Assembly: GCA_964412555.1 (NCBI GenBank)
Contig: CAYPPG010000010.1
Span: 87,184-151,183, forward strand
DNA length: 64,000 nt
Direction: 5' to 3'
DNA from: CAYPPG01 sp964412555
GTDB lineage: Bacteria > Hinthialibacterota > Hinthialibacteria > Hinthialibacterales > Hinthialibacteraceae
The position numbers were made by a program, and so were the translations under genes. How positions within the stretch are numbered: position 1 is the first letter of the stretch; each line of letters opens with the position of its first letter. Positions 43,272-51,228 of this stretch are shown piece by piece. The notes beneath the pieces were generated by a model. The model was not told the DNA's origin. It ran no database searches and worked only from the letters and a program-made list of their open reading frames with translations.

Positions 43272-44315
43272 TCATGCAGGGATTGAAGAAATAGATGCCT
43301 CCGGCTCAACTACTGCTTCCATCGAACTCCTCTCCTCAATGGTTTCCCTCCATTGTTCGAGAGCGACGATCACTTCATTGATTGTTTCGAGTTTGTTGAT
43401 TGTTTCCCGCAACGGCCGAACCAGTGGTAGTGCTTTGAGATACCAACCCAATTGTTTACGCATTTCAAGAACACCTTTTCGTTCCCCCTTTTTCTGAACC
43501 GCCAATTGTAAATGCCCGATCATTGTTTGATAACGTTCTTCCAGCGTTGGGGGCGCAAGAGAAATTCCGGTTTCGAGATAATGTTCCACTTCCGGAAAAA
43601 TCCAGGGATTACCATAAGAAGCGCGGGCAATCATGATTCCATCGCAGGCGGTTTCATGCAGCATTTTTGCTGCGGATAAATGATCGACCACGTCACCATT
43701 GCCAATAACCGGAATGTCGAGATACTCCTTCAGATCTTGAATCCACTCCCATCGAGCGTGTCCACCAAATCCCATCAATCGGGTTCGAGCATGAAAAATG
43801 ATGGCGTCGCATCCCTCGCCTTGGGCGATATCCCCAATGAGGCGATAGTTTAACGATTTATGATTGACACCTGCGCGGATTTTCACGGAAAGATGAATAT
43901 CGGTCGCTTTGCGCATAGCGCGCACGACTTTGACCAATTCGACAGGAAACACTGTCAATCCGCAGCCAGAACGATTTTTAAACACCTTACGAACCGGGCA
44001 TCCCAGATTGAGATTAACCCCATCCGCACCAATCTGTTCAACTTTCCGCACGGCATCATAAATATATTCCGGTTCATTGCCGAAGATTTGAACCACAAGA
44101 GGATGCTCATCACGGCATTCATCCAACATACCGTATGTTTCTTGATTACCTTCCTTTAGTCCGCGCGCACTAATCAATTCGGAGAAAGTAAGGGAACACC
44201 CTTTCAGGCGGGCGATATCGCGGGTGGGTCTGTCGGTGATCCCCGCAATGGGAGCCAGCATGACGAGTGGAAATTGAAAAGATGGTTTGATTTGTCGTGG
44301 TGGTTTAACGGCCAT
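43272..44315 (-). CDS. dusB: tRNA-dihydrouridine synthase
   Basis: This 347-residue FMN enzyme has the Dus TIM barrel: LVMLAPIAGITDRPTR, LVVQIFGNEPEYIYDA, the active-site segment VNLNLGCPVRKVFKNRSGCG with the catalytic Cys in G-C-P, KIRAGVNHK, IIFHARTRLMGF, IPVIGNGDV and GIMIARASYGNPWIF. It reduces specific uridines in tRNA D-loops with NADPH. The GTG at 44342 is in frame, but the ATG at 44315 behind a GGGAAG tract suits the family start. The C-terminal tail beyond residue 315 is family-typical helix plus a short acidic extension. Confidence 0.9.
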   Translation of the reverse strand: MAVKPPRQIKPSFQFPLVMLAPIAGITDRPTRDIARLKGCSLTFSELISARGLKEGNQETYGMLDECRDEHPLVVQIFGNEPEYIYDAVRKVEQIGADGVNLNLGCPVRKVFKNRSGCGLTVFPVELVKVVRAMRKATDIHLSVKIRAGVNHKSLNYRLIGDIAQGEGCDAIIFHARTRLMGFGGHARWEWIQDLKEYLDIPVIGNGDVVDHLSAAKMLHETACDGIMIARASYGNPWIFPEVEHYLETGISLAPPTLEERYQTMIGHLQLAVQKKGERKGVLEMRKQLGWYLKALPLVRPLRETINKLETINEVIVALEQWRETIEERSSMEAVVEPEASISSIPA

Positions 44316-44386
44316 ATAATTTAAGTCACTTCCCTTACACACGAATCGAAAAAGTTGGGCATCAACCGTATCGTTACGGATAACAA

Positions 44387-44535
44387 GGGTAAGCGAAGTC
44401 TACCCTTGCCGGTTAGTACTTCATCACCAGGGCAGACCTGACGTCTTGCCCTGGCTACCCGCTTAAAAGAATCTTTCGCGAATCAACCAGGGAAGATTTG
44501 ACGTCTTGCCTTGGTTCTCCGCTTAAAAGAATCTT
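44387..44535. repeat. hairpin element and tandem 60-bp unit
   Basis: AAGGGTAAGCGAAGTCTACC (about 44390) is the reverse of the hairpin near 37615. Two tandem units follow, each with CCAGGGCAGAC or CCAGGGAAGAT pairing with a downstream GTCTTGCCYTGG, then the common tail CCGCTTAAAAGAATCTTTCG. The unit ends 13 bases before the esterase stop codon. Confidence 0.75.
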
Positions 44536-44548
44536 TCGCAAATCATTC

Positions 44549-45646
44549 TCATTTCAGATGCATTCGGAACCAGTTTAATGTTTTCTGCCACATTTCCGGA
44601 GTGTATTTATGTCCCACGCCGGGATAAATTACCCCTTGGAATAAATCGGATTTACCATATAAATTATACACCTTCTCAGCAAATTCGTTGATCTGCTTGA
44701 CACCATCAATGGGTGAACCGGCATCTTGATCGCCGGTTTGGGTCATTAACGGCCGCGGGGCGATCAAACCGACAACGGCTTCCATATCGATCCCCTCTTC
44801 TAAAAGATTCGGAACATAGTAATAGATGCCATGTTCGTTGACATCGCCGTGGCGGATCAGATTTTGATATCGTGTCAAACAACAGACACAAACGGATACT
44901 TTGATGCGCTCATCCAGCGCGGCAAGCCACCAGGTGCGGGTACTTCCCATGCTCATGCCGGTTGCTCCGACACGTTCGGGATCGACAATATCGGTCAATG
45001 AAAGAAGATAGTTGAGAGCCAGCATATCGTCGCGCACCATCATGCCCCACATGGTTTTCCCTTGCCAGATGAACGTTTTGAAGAGAGCGGATTCGGTGCG
45101 GGAACCGGATTCTCTCTCACCCGCAGGTCCTTGATGCTGACGTTCGCCGAAGGCATAAGCATCGATCGCCAATACGACATATCCTTCTTTGGCAAGAGTG
45201 ACCGCAGGTGACGAATCGACCGGATATTGCTTCAAGATTTCTTCTTTCCCGTTATCGTATTCTCCCCCATGATAATGATGATACAAAATAGCCGGTCCCG
45301 GTTCTGTACGGCCGGCAGGGATCACGAGATATCCGTAGACCATATCGCCGGCGCCATTGTCGAATTGTATTTTTTTAAGAGTATACCCTTCTAGTTCTTC
45401 GACATTTACTGTCAATGGCTTCGGAGTAAACATCCGAGGAAGATCACCAAGTAAACGGCGCAATTTTGCCCGCAAATTCGGCTTTTCACGCTCCCAGTCT
45501 TCTGCCATAGCAGGTAACGGATATGTAAAAGGTTGAAAGTTTCCCGGCAACATAATACTGGACTCCTTTGTGTAACAAATTATATCATTACCGCATATCC
45601 CTGTAACAATTAGCATCATTATTAAAATTGAGATCGACTTTCTCAT
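44549..45646 (-). CDS. exported alpha/beta-hydrolase (acetyl xylan esterase/DLH-like)
   Basis: This 365-residue protein has a signal peptide (1-20) and an alpha/beta-hydrolase domain. The nucleophile elbow is G-M-S232-M-G, an acid is likely D305 or D307 (TGDQDAG) and the histidine is H346 (GVGHKYTP). The oxyanion-side segment is ILYHHYHGGEYDNG. Relatives deacetylate xylan or cleave small esters. Perfect GGAGG 8 bases before the ATG at 45646 decides the start; the longer frame to 45760 is rejected. A strong inverted repeat lies 123 bases upstream. Confidence 0.85.
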   Translation of the reverse strand: MRKSISILIMMLIVTGICGNDIICYTKESSIMLPGNFQPFTYPLPAMAEDWEREKPNLRAKLRRLLGDLPRMFTPKPLTVNVEELEGYTLKKIQFDNGAGDMVYGYLVIPAGRTEPGPAILYHHYHGGEYDNGKEEILKQYPVDSSPAVTLAKEGYVVLAIDAYAFGERQHQGPAGERESGSRTESALFKTFIWQGKTMWGMMVRDDMLALNYLLSLTDIVDPERVGATGMSMGSTRTWWLAALDERIKVSVCVCCLTRYQNLIRHGDVNEHGIYYYVPNLLEEGIDMEAVVGLIAPRPLMTQTGDQDAGSPIDGVKQINEFAEKVYNLYGKSDLFQGVIYPGVGHKYTPEMWQKTLNWFRMHLK

Positions 45647-45768
45647 TTTTGTAACCTCCGTTAGAAAATTATCATTATGGCGAAATAATGACATTGGAAA
45701 AGGCACAGACAAATTTTCATATTCGTTTTTCATGATCAATTGCAACAATCCAAAAAGCACAAACTCAT

Positions 45769-45803
45769 CACTATTGTAATCTTGTAAGTTACAATAGTGT
45801 AAC
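45769..45803. promoter_or_regulatory. overlapping inverted repeats upstream of the esterase
   Basis: CACTATTGTAA (45769-45779) and TTACAATAGTG (45789-45799) form a perfect 11-base inverted repeat with a 9-base spacer. The right arm also belongs to GTTACA-atag-TGTAAC (45788-45803). There is no T run, so an operator is more likely than a terminator. The half-site resembles the repeat at 9440-9456. Confidence 0.5.
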
Positions 45804-45964
45804 CCAGTTATCCAATGACGTTACTTTTTTCAACAGTTAAATGGAAGAGAAAATGAACAAACAATGAAAAAGGAGAGTGGTGATTTTAAATCACAATAGT
45901 TTTTTATGGAGATGTAGGATGTTAGTTGTGAAGAGGAGAAAACGGGATTACCATCATCATTGAA

Positions 45965-46228
45965 TTATCCGAACGTCTTCTGAGGGATCGCTTTATAATA
46001 TGCCATTAACTCCCCGTGAATCTCTTGAAGGCGCTCATACTCATCCAATATATTGTCTTCATCTGCGTGAAGAAAACGTTGATATTGCATTTCGAGCGCT
46101 TTTCTTTTTCCATTCAAGCATTCCATCGATTCAGAATGAACGGTTCCGGTTTCACGGCTCTGAGTTGCTTCCAAGGAAGAAACGACTTTCATGACTTTAT
46201 CGAACGAAGTCCAATCGGTTGTTTGCAT
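45965..46228 (-). CDS. small helical protein, paralogue of 42831-43139
   Basis: This 87-residue protein has the same framework as the one at 42.8 kb: WTSFDKVMKVVSSLE, then LNGKRKALEMQYQRFLHADE, DNILDEYERLQEIHGEL. Helix with coiled-coil character covers about residues 36-80. GGAGA with a 7-base spacer precedes the ATG. The central core is better conserved than the ends, which suggests a shared partner. No family name is known to me. Confidence 0.65.
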   Translation of the reverse strand: MQTTDWTSFDKVMKVVSSLEATQSRETGTVHSESMECLNGKRKALEMQYQRFLHADEDNILDEYERLQEIHGELMAYYKAIPQKTFG

Positions 46229-46431
46229 GATCCTGTCTCCAATGTACTACTAATTAGTCATTGAATAAAGCAATATAAGTGCCAACATTTACCAATGAAA
46301 GCAAATCAAAATTGATCTCAATTCGCTTTGATATTTCAGGGTGTAATGCTTGAAAATTGGAAATCAATGAATAGAATATATGCACATAAATCGTTGCATA
46401 GATATTTAGCAATTCGTAAAACAATGATCCA

Positions 46432-47160
46432 ATGAAGAAACTCCTAAGAAAAACCACTATACTTTTTATCACCTTTTCTTCCGCATTTTCCCTCCTCTCC
46501 CATGCACAAGAAATTGATTTTGCGCAATACCGGCGTGATATTGATCCACCGAAAGTTGCCGATTTTGTAGGAGAAGCGAGCGGTGATCAACCTTTTGTTG
46601 AGCGAATCACCTATACAGAGAACTTTGCATTTGAAGAAAAAACCGTATTGAAGAAAGACATTTTCAGAGGGACAACCAAGCCGAATACATTCGTCCGTTC
46701 CGATTACACTCAGTTCGATGAAGAAAGCATGTATCTTGTCGGGACTACATTTTCGGATGCAAGTCTGGGAACGATTGAATTGAAATTCAATCCGCCGATC
46801 GAATTTCCGCGGCACGTCACCCTCGGTTCCACATTTACGACTTCATCGACTGCGAAAGTGCAAATCGGCCCCATTCCAGCAACCGTCACATTGCAAGCCT
46901 CTTTTCATTTCGTTTCTTTTGAAACGATCGAGGTACCCCTTGGCCGGTTCGAGAATGCACTACGCTTGGAAACCGTGAATAACATATTGCTCGCCGGCGC
47001 TCCAATCGCCACTCAGAGCACGATTGAATGGTACCATCCGTTGGCCGGTCTTGTGAAAACCATCGACCGAATCGAGGACAATACGATCGCACTGACATCC
47101 ATTGATCCTCCGGTTGAAATGGATACTTTTATCAAAAATTGGATACAGTACATGCATTGA
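46432..47160 (+). CDS. exported protein of unknown function before TonB receptor
   Basis: This 242-residue protein has a signal peptide (1-25, ending SHAQ). The mature part is predicted beta-rich, with segments such as FVRSDYTQFDEESMYLVGTTF and LQASFHFVSFETIEVPLGRFENALRLE. The latter resembles DUF3108-like or lipoprotein-type sheets in which a conserved V-P-x-G-x-F-x-x-x-L turn occurs. I cannot name the family. The next gene, a TonB-dependent receptor, starts 39 bases downstream, so the two are probably one operon and this protein may be its periplasmic or surface partner. Confidence 0.6.
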   Translation: MKKLLRKTTILFITFSSAFSLLSHAQEIDFAQYRRDIDPPKVADFVGEASGDQPFVERITYTENFAFEEKTVLKKDIFRGTTKPNTFVRSDYTQFDEESMYLVGTTFSDASLGTIELKFNPPIEFPRHVTLGSTFTTSSTAKVQIGPIPATVTLQASFHFVSFETIEVPLGRFENALRLETVNNILLAGAPIATQSTIEWYHPLAGLVKTIDRIEDNTIALTSIDPPVEMDTFIKNWIQYMH

Positions 47161-47199
47161 TGAAACGGATTTTATCATTAGGATTGTACGAACCTGCAA

Positions 47200-49269
47200 A
47201 TGAGGATTGCATCATTCTGTGAATATGAGTCAATCATTGTGAGTAAATCGTTATCATTATGCATACAATCCATTCTACTCTTCCTTTTTTTTGTGCAGGT
47301 TATCCCCGTTTGGCCTAAGCAACCCATTAGTCGAGCAATCGATCTGACTCAACTTGATCTTGAACAGTTAATGAACATTGAAGTCATATCCGTATCGAAA
47401 AAACCCGAGAAACAATCGGAAACAGCGGCGGCTATCTTCGTGATTACAGAAGAAGATATTCGCCGGTCGGGAGCCACCAGTATTCCTGAGCTGCTTAGGA
47501 TGGTTCCTGGTATTCATGTCGCGCGAATTGATTCGAACAAATGGGCAGTGTCCGCACGCGGTTTCAACGATCGTTTTGCTAACAAATTGTTGGTGCTGAT
47601 CGACGGCAGAACGATATACGTGCAGTCTTTCGCGGGTGTTTATTGGGAAATGCAGGATTTGATGTTGGAGGATATCGAGCGCATCGAAGTCATCCGCGGT
47701 CCCGGCGCCTCGTTGTGGGGAGCAAATGCAGTAAATGGTGTGATCAACATCATTACCAAGAATGCAAAGGACACCCAAGGCGGCTTGCTGACTTCAGGTG
47801 GCGGGACAGAAGAACAGGGATTCGGAAGTTTCCGCTACGGTTCGACCATCGGGGATGATTTATATTACCGCTTTTACACGAAATATTTGAATCGGGATGA
47901 TTTTCATTCCGACAATCCATATCCGGCCAACGACAATTGGGATTCTTTTCGAAGCGGTTTTCGCATGGACTTTGAGCCGTCCGAGCTCGATCAATGGACA
48001 CTTATCGGCGATATCCAAGCGGGGCAATTAGGCTCGACCTATTTGACACCAGTCCCCGACGATCCTTTTCTGCGAGTATTCGAGGCGGAAGACGATGCTC
48101 AATCCGCTTTTTTACTCTCAGATTGGAACCGTTCCCTATCCGATATTTCCGACATCACTTTGCTCACCTATTATGATTATAATTTTCGCCAGCATGAATT
48201 ATTGGAGGAAACCCGACATACTTTTGAACTTAATTTTCAACATGATCTTCAACTTTCCACTATTCAGGAACTGAGTTGGGGACTTGGTTACCGATACACG
48301 TACGACAATGTCAGCGAAAGTCTGATCGTACAGCATAATGACCATACTAGAAACGACCAATTGTTCAGTCTGTTTTTCCACGACGAGATCACGATCATTG
48401 AAGATCGCATGAAGCTCGCCTTGGGAAGCCGATTGGAGCATAATTCATTCACCGGCTTCGAAATACAACCGAATGCACGCCTTTTATTGACTCCCCACGA
48501 GCATCATACAATCTGGGCGGCATTTTCGAGGGCTGTTCGTACTCCTTCTCACGGTGAACATGGCGGGACCATTCCGGCCGATGTGCTGCCGGCCAACAGC
48601 GCCCAGAATCCGCTTCCCTTCCCTACACTTTTGAAAGCAATCAGCCTTTCCAATTTTGATTCCGAGGAATTGCTCGCTTATGACCTGGGGTATCGTGTAT
48701 TGCTGAATGACAGGCTCAATCTCGATATCGCCACGTTTTACAACGATTATGATTCAGTACGGGGTGGAGAGGTCTTTGGAGAATTGATGTTCGATCCGGA
48801 ACCACCCGCGCATTTTATACTTCCCTTATTCAATGCGAATAAATTGGATGCCATTACTTACGGGATCGAAGTCGCCACCACATATCGAATTCTCGATTGG
48901 TGGGAATGGAAAACCGCTTATACCCTTTTCGATATGAGTGTTGAAGGAGACAGTCCTTCACAGGAAATGTTCGAAGATGACAATCCCAACCATCAAGTTT
49001 CTTTTCGGTCGTTCATGGACCTTCCGCAAAACCTCGAATTGGACCTTTGGCTGCGCTATGTCGATAACCTCCCGAATCAAAACATCAGCAGTTATACAAC
49101 GATGGACGTACGAGCGGGATGGAAACCCAGTCAAAATTTCGAAGTCTCTTTCGTCGCACAGAATTTGTTCGATCCCCGCCATGCCGAGTTCAATGCGCCG
49201 GTGTTCGTCCGCACAAATGCAACGGAGGTGGAACGGGGATTTTATGCTAAGTTAACCTGGCGGTTTTGA
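47200..49269 (+). CDS. TonB-dependent receptor 1
   Basis: This 689-residue outer-membrane receptor has an N-terminal signal region and a plug domain (about 55-190: AAIFVITEEDIRRSGATSIP, then VLIDGRTIY, IEVIRGPGASLWGANAVNGV and INIITKNAKDTQG). A 22-strand barrel follows and ends in LTWRF, with the terminal Phe. An ISVSK-type N-terminal element may be a TonB-box region. Substrate is unknown; such receptors import siderophores, cobalamin or glycans. It is a paralogue of the receptor at 51229-53301 on the opposite strand. Confidence 0.92.
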   Translation: MRIASFCEYESIIVSKSLSLCIQSILLFLFFVQVIPVWPKQPISRAIDLTQLDLEQLMNIEVISVSKKPEKQSETAAAIFVITEEDIRRSGATSIPELLRMVPGIHVARIDSNKWAVSARGFNDRFANKLLVLIDGRTIYVQSFAGVYWEMQDLMLEDIERIEVIRGPGASLWGANAVNGVINIITKNAKDTQGGLLTSGGGTEEQGFGSFRYGSTIGDDLYYRFYTKYLNRDDFHSDNPYPANDNWDSFRSGFRMDFEPSELDQWTLIGDIQAGQLGSTYLTPVPDDPFLRVFEAEDDAQSAFLLSDWNRSLSDISDITLLTYYDYNFRQHELLEETRHTFELNFQHDLQLSTIQELSWGLGYRYTYDNVSESLIVQHNDHTRNDQLFSLFFHDEITIIEDRMKLALGSRLEHNSFTGFEIQPNARLLLTPHEHHTIWAAFSRAVRTPSHGEHGGTIPADVLPANSAQNPLPFPTLLKAISLSNFDSEELLAYDLGYRVLLNDRLNLDIATFYNDYDSVRGGEVFGELMFDPEPPAHFILPLFNANKLDAITYGIEVATTYRILDWWEWKTAYTLFDMSVEGDSPSQEMFEDDNPNHQVSFRSFMDLPQNLELDLWLRYVDNLPNQNISSYTTMDVRAGWKPSQNFEVSFVAQNLFDPRHAEFNAPVFVRTNATEVERGFYAKLTWRF

Positions 49270-49295
49270 TCAAGGAAGCGTCTTTCTCTAATATC

Positions 49296-49664
49296 ATGCT
49301 TACATTCTCTCCCATTTCCACAGTTTCTCCGGGAACATTGGCAAGAATCATCCGAGAATGTTATGCCCGGCTTAAAAAATGGGAGCCGGAATTTTGGCGG
49401 ACTGAGATACCGAAATGGGAAGCCTTCGACCGTAACGCATTTTTGTATTTGGAAACTGTCGGCCAATGTGTTTTTCTTACCTGTTTTAAAAATAACATAA
49501 TTGGACTCGGTTCCTTCGATCCTCGTGGTGCGCCGAAAGAAGGAATTGTGGGACAAAATTGTATTCTCCCCTCTTTTCGCAATCAAGGAATCGGTTCCCG
49601 GCAGATCCAGGAGATATGCACGCGATTAAAACAAAAGAAGATTCGTTCTGTTCCGAAAGACTGA
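49296..49664 (+). pseudogene. truncated GNAT acetyltransferase
   Basis: The frame of about 122 residues holds the first two thirds of a GNAT fold: IIGLGSFDPRGAPKEGIVGQ, then ILPSFRNQGIGSRQIQEI with the acetyl-CoA loop R-N-Q-G-I-G. It stops soon after helix 3 (KKIRSVPKD). The usual last strands and the final Y/F-x-x-x-G-F element are missing and not found in other frames, so the gene is probably broken. The start may be ATG 49296; the track frame begins at a TTG overlapping the receptor stop. Confidence 0.6.
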
Positions 49665-49685
49665 ATCCCAAGAAAAGGTGCTACA

Positions 49686-49856
49686 ATAAAATACAAAGTA
49701 CACAACCCAGCTGTGCGCCATCATCTCCGCAGTTTGTTGTCTGGTTAGTGGCAAAAAGTGATCAAGAATGGTACAACGGGAGAAGTCCATTATTTCGAGC
49801 ATTCCTCAGGGCAAGTTGCAGGAGTGAAATTCTTTCCCAAAGAAGGTGAATCATGA
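49686..49856 (+). pseudogene. relic of a small protein gene
   Basis: One frame reads as a protein-like 56-codon string with YKVHNPAVRHHLRSLL, then an in-frame TAG at 49746-49748, then GTTGEVHYFEHSSGQVAGVK. The position expected for its start is ATA (49686) five bases after AAGGTG-like ribosome sequence, so the start codon also seems lost. Its TGA (49854-49856) overlaps the ATG of the next short frame. It is probably the decayed first gene of a two-gene unit with 49922-50269. Confidence 0.4.
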
Positions 49857-49952
49857 AAAATTGCATTAACCTTCCGTTATTGCGCACCCCGATTGTCAAT
49901 CGTCCGAGAGAAGGATGAATTATGAAAAACTGCATTAACCTTCCGTTATTGC
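49842..49952 (+). repeat. direct repeat of the 5' end of the 49922 gene
   Basis: About 42 bases, from the AGAAGG ribosome site through CTTCCGTTATTG, occur at 49842-49883 and at about 49911-49952 with few differences, a period of 69 bases. The first copy begins a 21-codon frame (49853-49918) that ends four bases before the ATG of the second. Confidence 0.85.
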
Positions 49953-50269
49953 TTTCTCAAACCAATGACAGAGATCAACAAATTACGGCGTTTGCCTTGC
50001 TCTGTTTAGGGATTATTGAATCTCTCACAGGCGGTTTCATTTCCAGAACCGATGCTTTACGGCTTTTCTTTCATGGAGAGAATTGTCAATTTGTTCAAAA
50101 GAAATTGAAAGAAAAAACTGCGGATCAAATCATGAGCCATGGCGTTCAATTACTAGATTTATTTGACGCTTTACCAGAAGAAGAAGCGCAACGGGAATTT
50201 CAGAATGAATTGGCGAAAATGCATTCTCTTTGCTTGAAATTGATCGGGGAAAAACAGATGGCGGCGTGA
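49922..50269 (+). CDS. small protein of unknown function
   Basis: This 115-residue, mainly helical protein has LCLGIIESLTGGFISRTDALRLFF and a Leu/Glu-rich second half (VQLLDLFDALPEEEAQREF). The first part loosely recalls DUF3969-type proteins, but I would not assign it. AAGGATG precedes the ATG. Its stop is followed directly by the relic antitoxin copy at 50264. It may be the surviving partner of the relic gene at 49686-49856. Confidence 0.5.
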   Translation: MKNCINLPLLLSQTNDRDQQITAFALLCLGIIESLTGGFISRTDALRLFFHGENCQFVQKKLKEKTADQIMSHGVQLLDLFDALPEEEAQREFQNELAKMHSLCLKLIGEKQMAA

Positions 50270-50365
50270 CATCCGAATTTCCGCCGCTCCGGATTTTTCG
50301 GTGAAAGCGGATATCTATGATATCGAGGATGAAAATGGACAATCCGATATTCATAAAACATCTTT
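50264..50365 (+). pseudogene. relic copy of antitoxin end and PIN toxin start
   Basis: Bases 50264-50354 match 50626-50716 at 89 of 91 positions. The copy carries the antitoxin tail (DIRISAAPDFSVKAD) and the first codons of the PIN gene (ATG-GAC-AAT-CCG-ATA-TTC), then diverges and stops. It is a 3' fragment of the toxin-antitoxin operon that now lies just upstream of the intact one. Confidence 0.8.
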
Positions 50366-50383
50366 GTTGATCACAAATGGTGA

Positions 50384-50440
50384 CATTGTTTCCTCAGTGC
50401 AAAATTCATGCTATATTTATTGAACAGGAAGGAAACAATG
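50384..50440. promoter_or_regulatory. operator pair around the PIN toxin-antitoxin promoter
   Basis: CATTGTTTCCT (50384-50394) and AGGAAACAATG (50430-50440) are perfect 11-base inverted arms 35 bases apart. A -10-like TATATT (50412-50417) lies between them. This fits a promoter bracketed by two operator half-sites. Confidence 0.55.
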
Positions 50441-50488
50441 TTTTTTCCCTATTCATAAAAAATGAATAATGAGAAAGAAAACAGTCTC

Positions 50489-50719
50489 ATGATTACTAGA
50501 GAAAAAATCGTTGAAGAAATAAAGAAAGTACCGGATGAACATTTGGAAGAGCTATATCACTTGATTCAAGGCTCCCAACTCAAGAAAGAAGATTCCGATA
50601 GCAGTGTAAGTGTGATGAAGGCACTGCGTGACATCCGAATTTCCGCCGCTCCGGATTTTTCGGTGAAAGCGGATCTCTATGATATCGAGGATGAAAATGG
50701 CCAATCCGATATTCATTGA
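50489..50719 (+). CDS. antitoxin of PIN-type toxin-antitoxin pair
   Basis: This 76-residue protein starts ITREKIVEEIKKVPDEHLEE, a pattern common to small antitoxins paired with PIN toxins, and ends in an acidic tail that probably fills the toxin active site. The frame is also open from ATG 50462, nine codons upstream; neither start has a strong ribosome site. It overlaps the toxin gene by 23 bases. Confidence 0.65.
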   Translation: MITREKIVEEIKKVPDEHLEELYHLIQGSQLKKEDSDSSVSVMKALRDIRISAAPDFSVKADLYDIEDENGQSDIH

Positions 50720-51110
50720 TACATCCTTTGTAATTGCCTTGATCAATAAAAAGGATCAACATCACGAGTTTGCTCAAGCAAATTCTTATAGATTTGAAAA
50801 CTCATCCCTCATCACTACGGATGCAGTTTTATTGGAAATCGGCAATGCTCTCGCCAAAAATTTTAAGTCAGAGGCTGTAAAAGTAATACAAGTGCTTCGA
50901 AATGGGAAAAATATCGTAGTTTTGAAAATTGATTCCTCTCTGTTTGAAAAAGGATTTGAGATTTACATGACATACAAGGACAAGGAGTGGGGATTAGTCG
51001 ATTGTATTTCATTCGCTGTCATGCGAGATATTGGAATCACAGAAGTGCTAACATTTGATCATGATTTTAAACAAGCAGGTTTTTCGATCGCTGGAGATCG
51101 CTTTTTTTAA
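50697..51110 (+). CDS. PIN-domain ribonuclease toxin (VapC-like)
   Basis: This 137-residue protein has the PIN acidic set: IFIDTSFVIALINKKD near the N-terminus, LLEIGNALAK with the middle Glu, and GLVDCISFAVM with the third Asp, plus TFDHDF near the end. VapC-like toxins cut tRNA or rRNA with magnesium at these acids. GAGG with a 6-base spacer decides ATG 50697 over the ATG at 50691. All catalytic residues are present, so it is probably functional. Confidence 0.87.
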   Translation: MANPIFIDTSFVIALINKKDQHHEFAQANSYRFENSSLITTDAVLLEIGNALAKNFKSEAVKVIQVLRNGKNIVVLKIDSSLFEKGFEIYMTYKDKEWGLVDCISFAVMRDIGITEVLTFDHDFKQAGFSIAGDRFF

Positions 51111-51228
51111 ATCGATTGCTTCGTATTTATTGATGTGAATTCCTAAATCATGACAGTTTATCTTGATATTCCATATCACATAAAGATTTTGAATCACAGG
51201 ATCATCTCAAAATATGCTATCCTACAAT

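Noticed and set aside
46254..46472. 72-codon minus-strand hydrophobic frame
   Set aside because: No ribosome site; it begins inside the next gene and looks like AT-rich noise.
49559..49849. 96-codon plus-strand frame after the GNAT fragment
   Set aside because: Translation has no protein-like pattern; the neighbouring frame with GTTGEVHYFEHSSGQVAGVK is more convincing.
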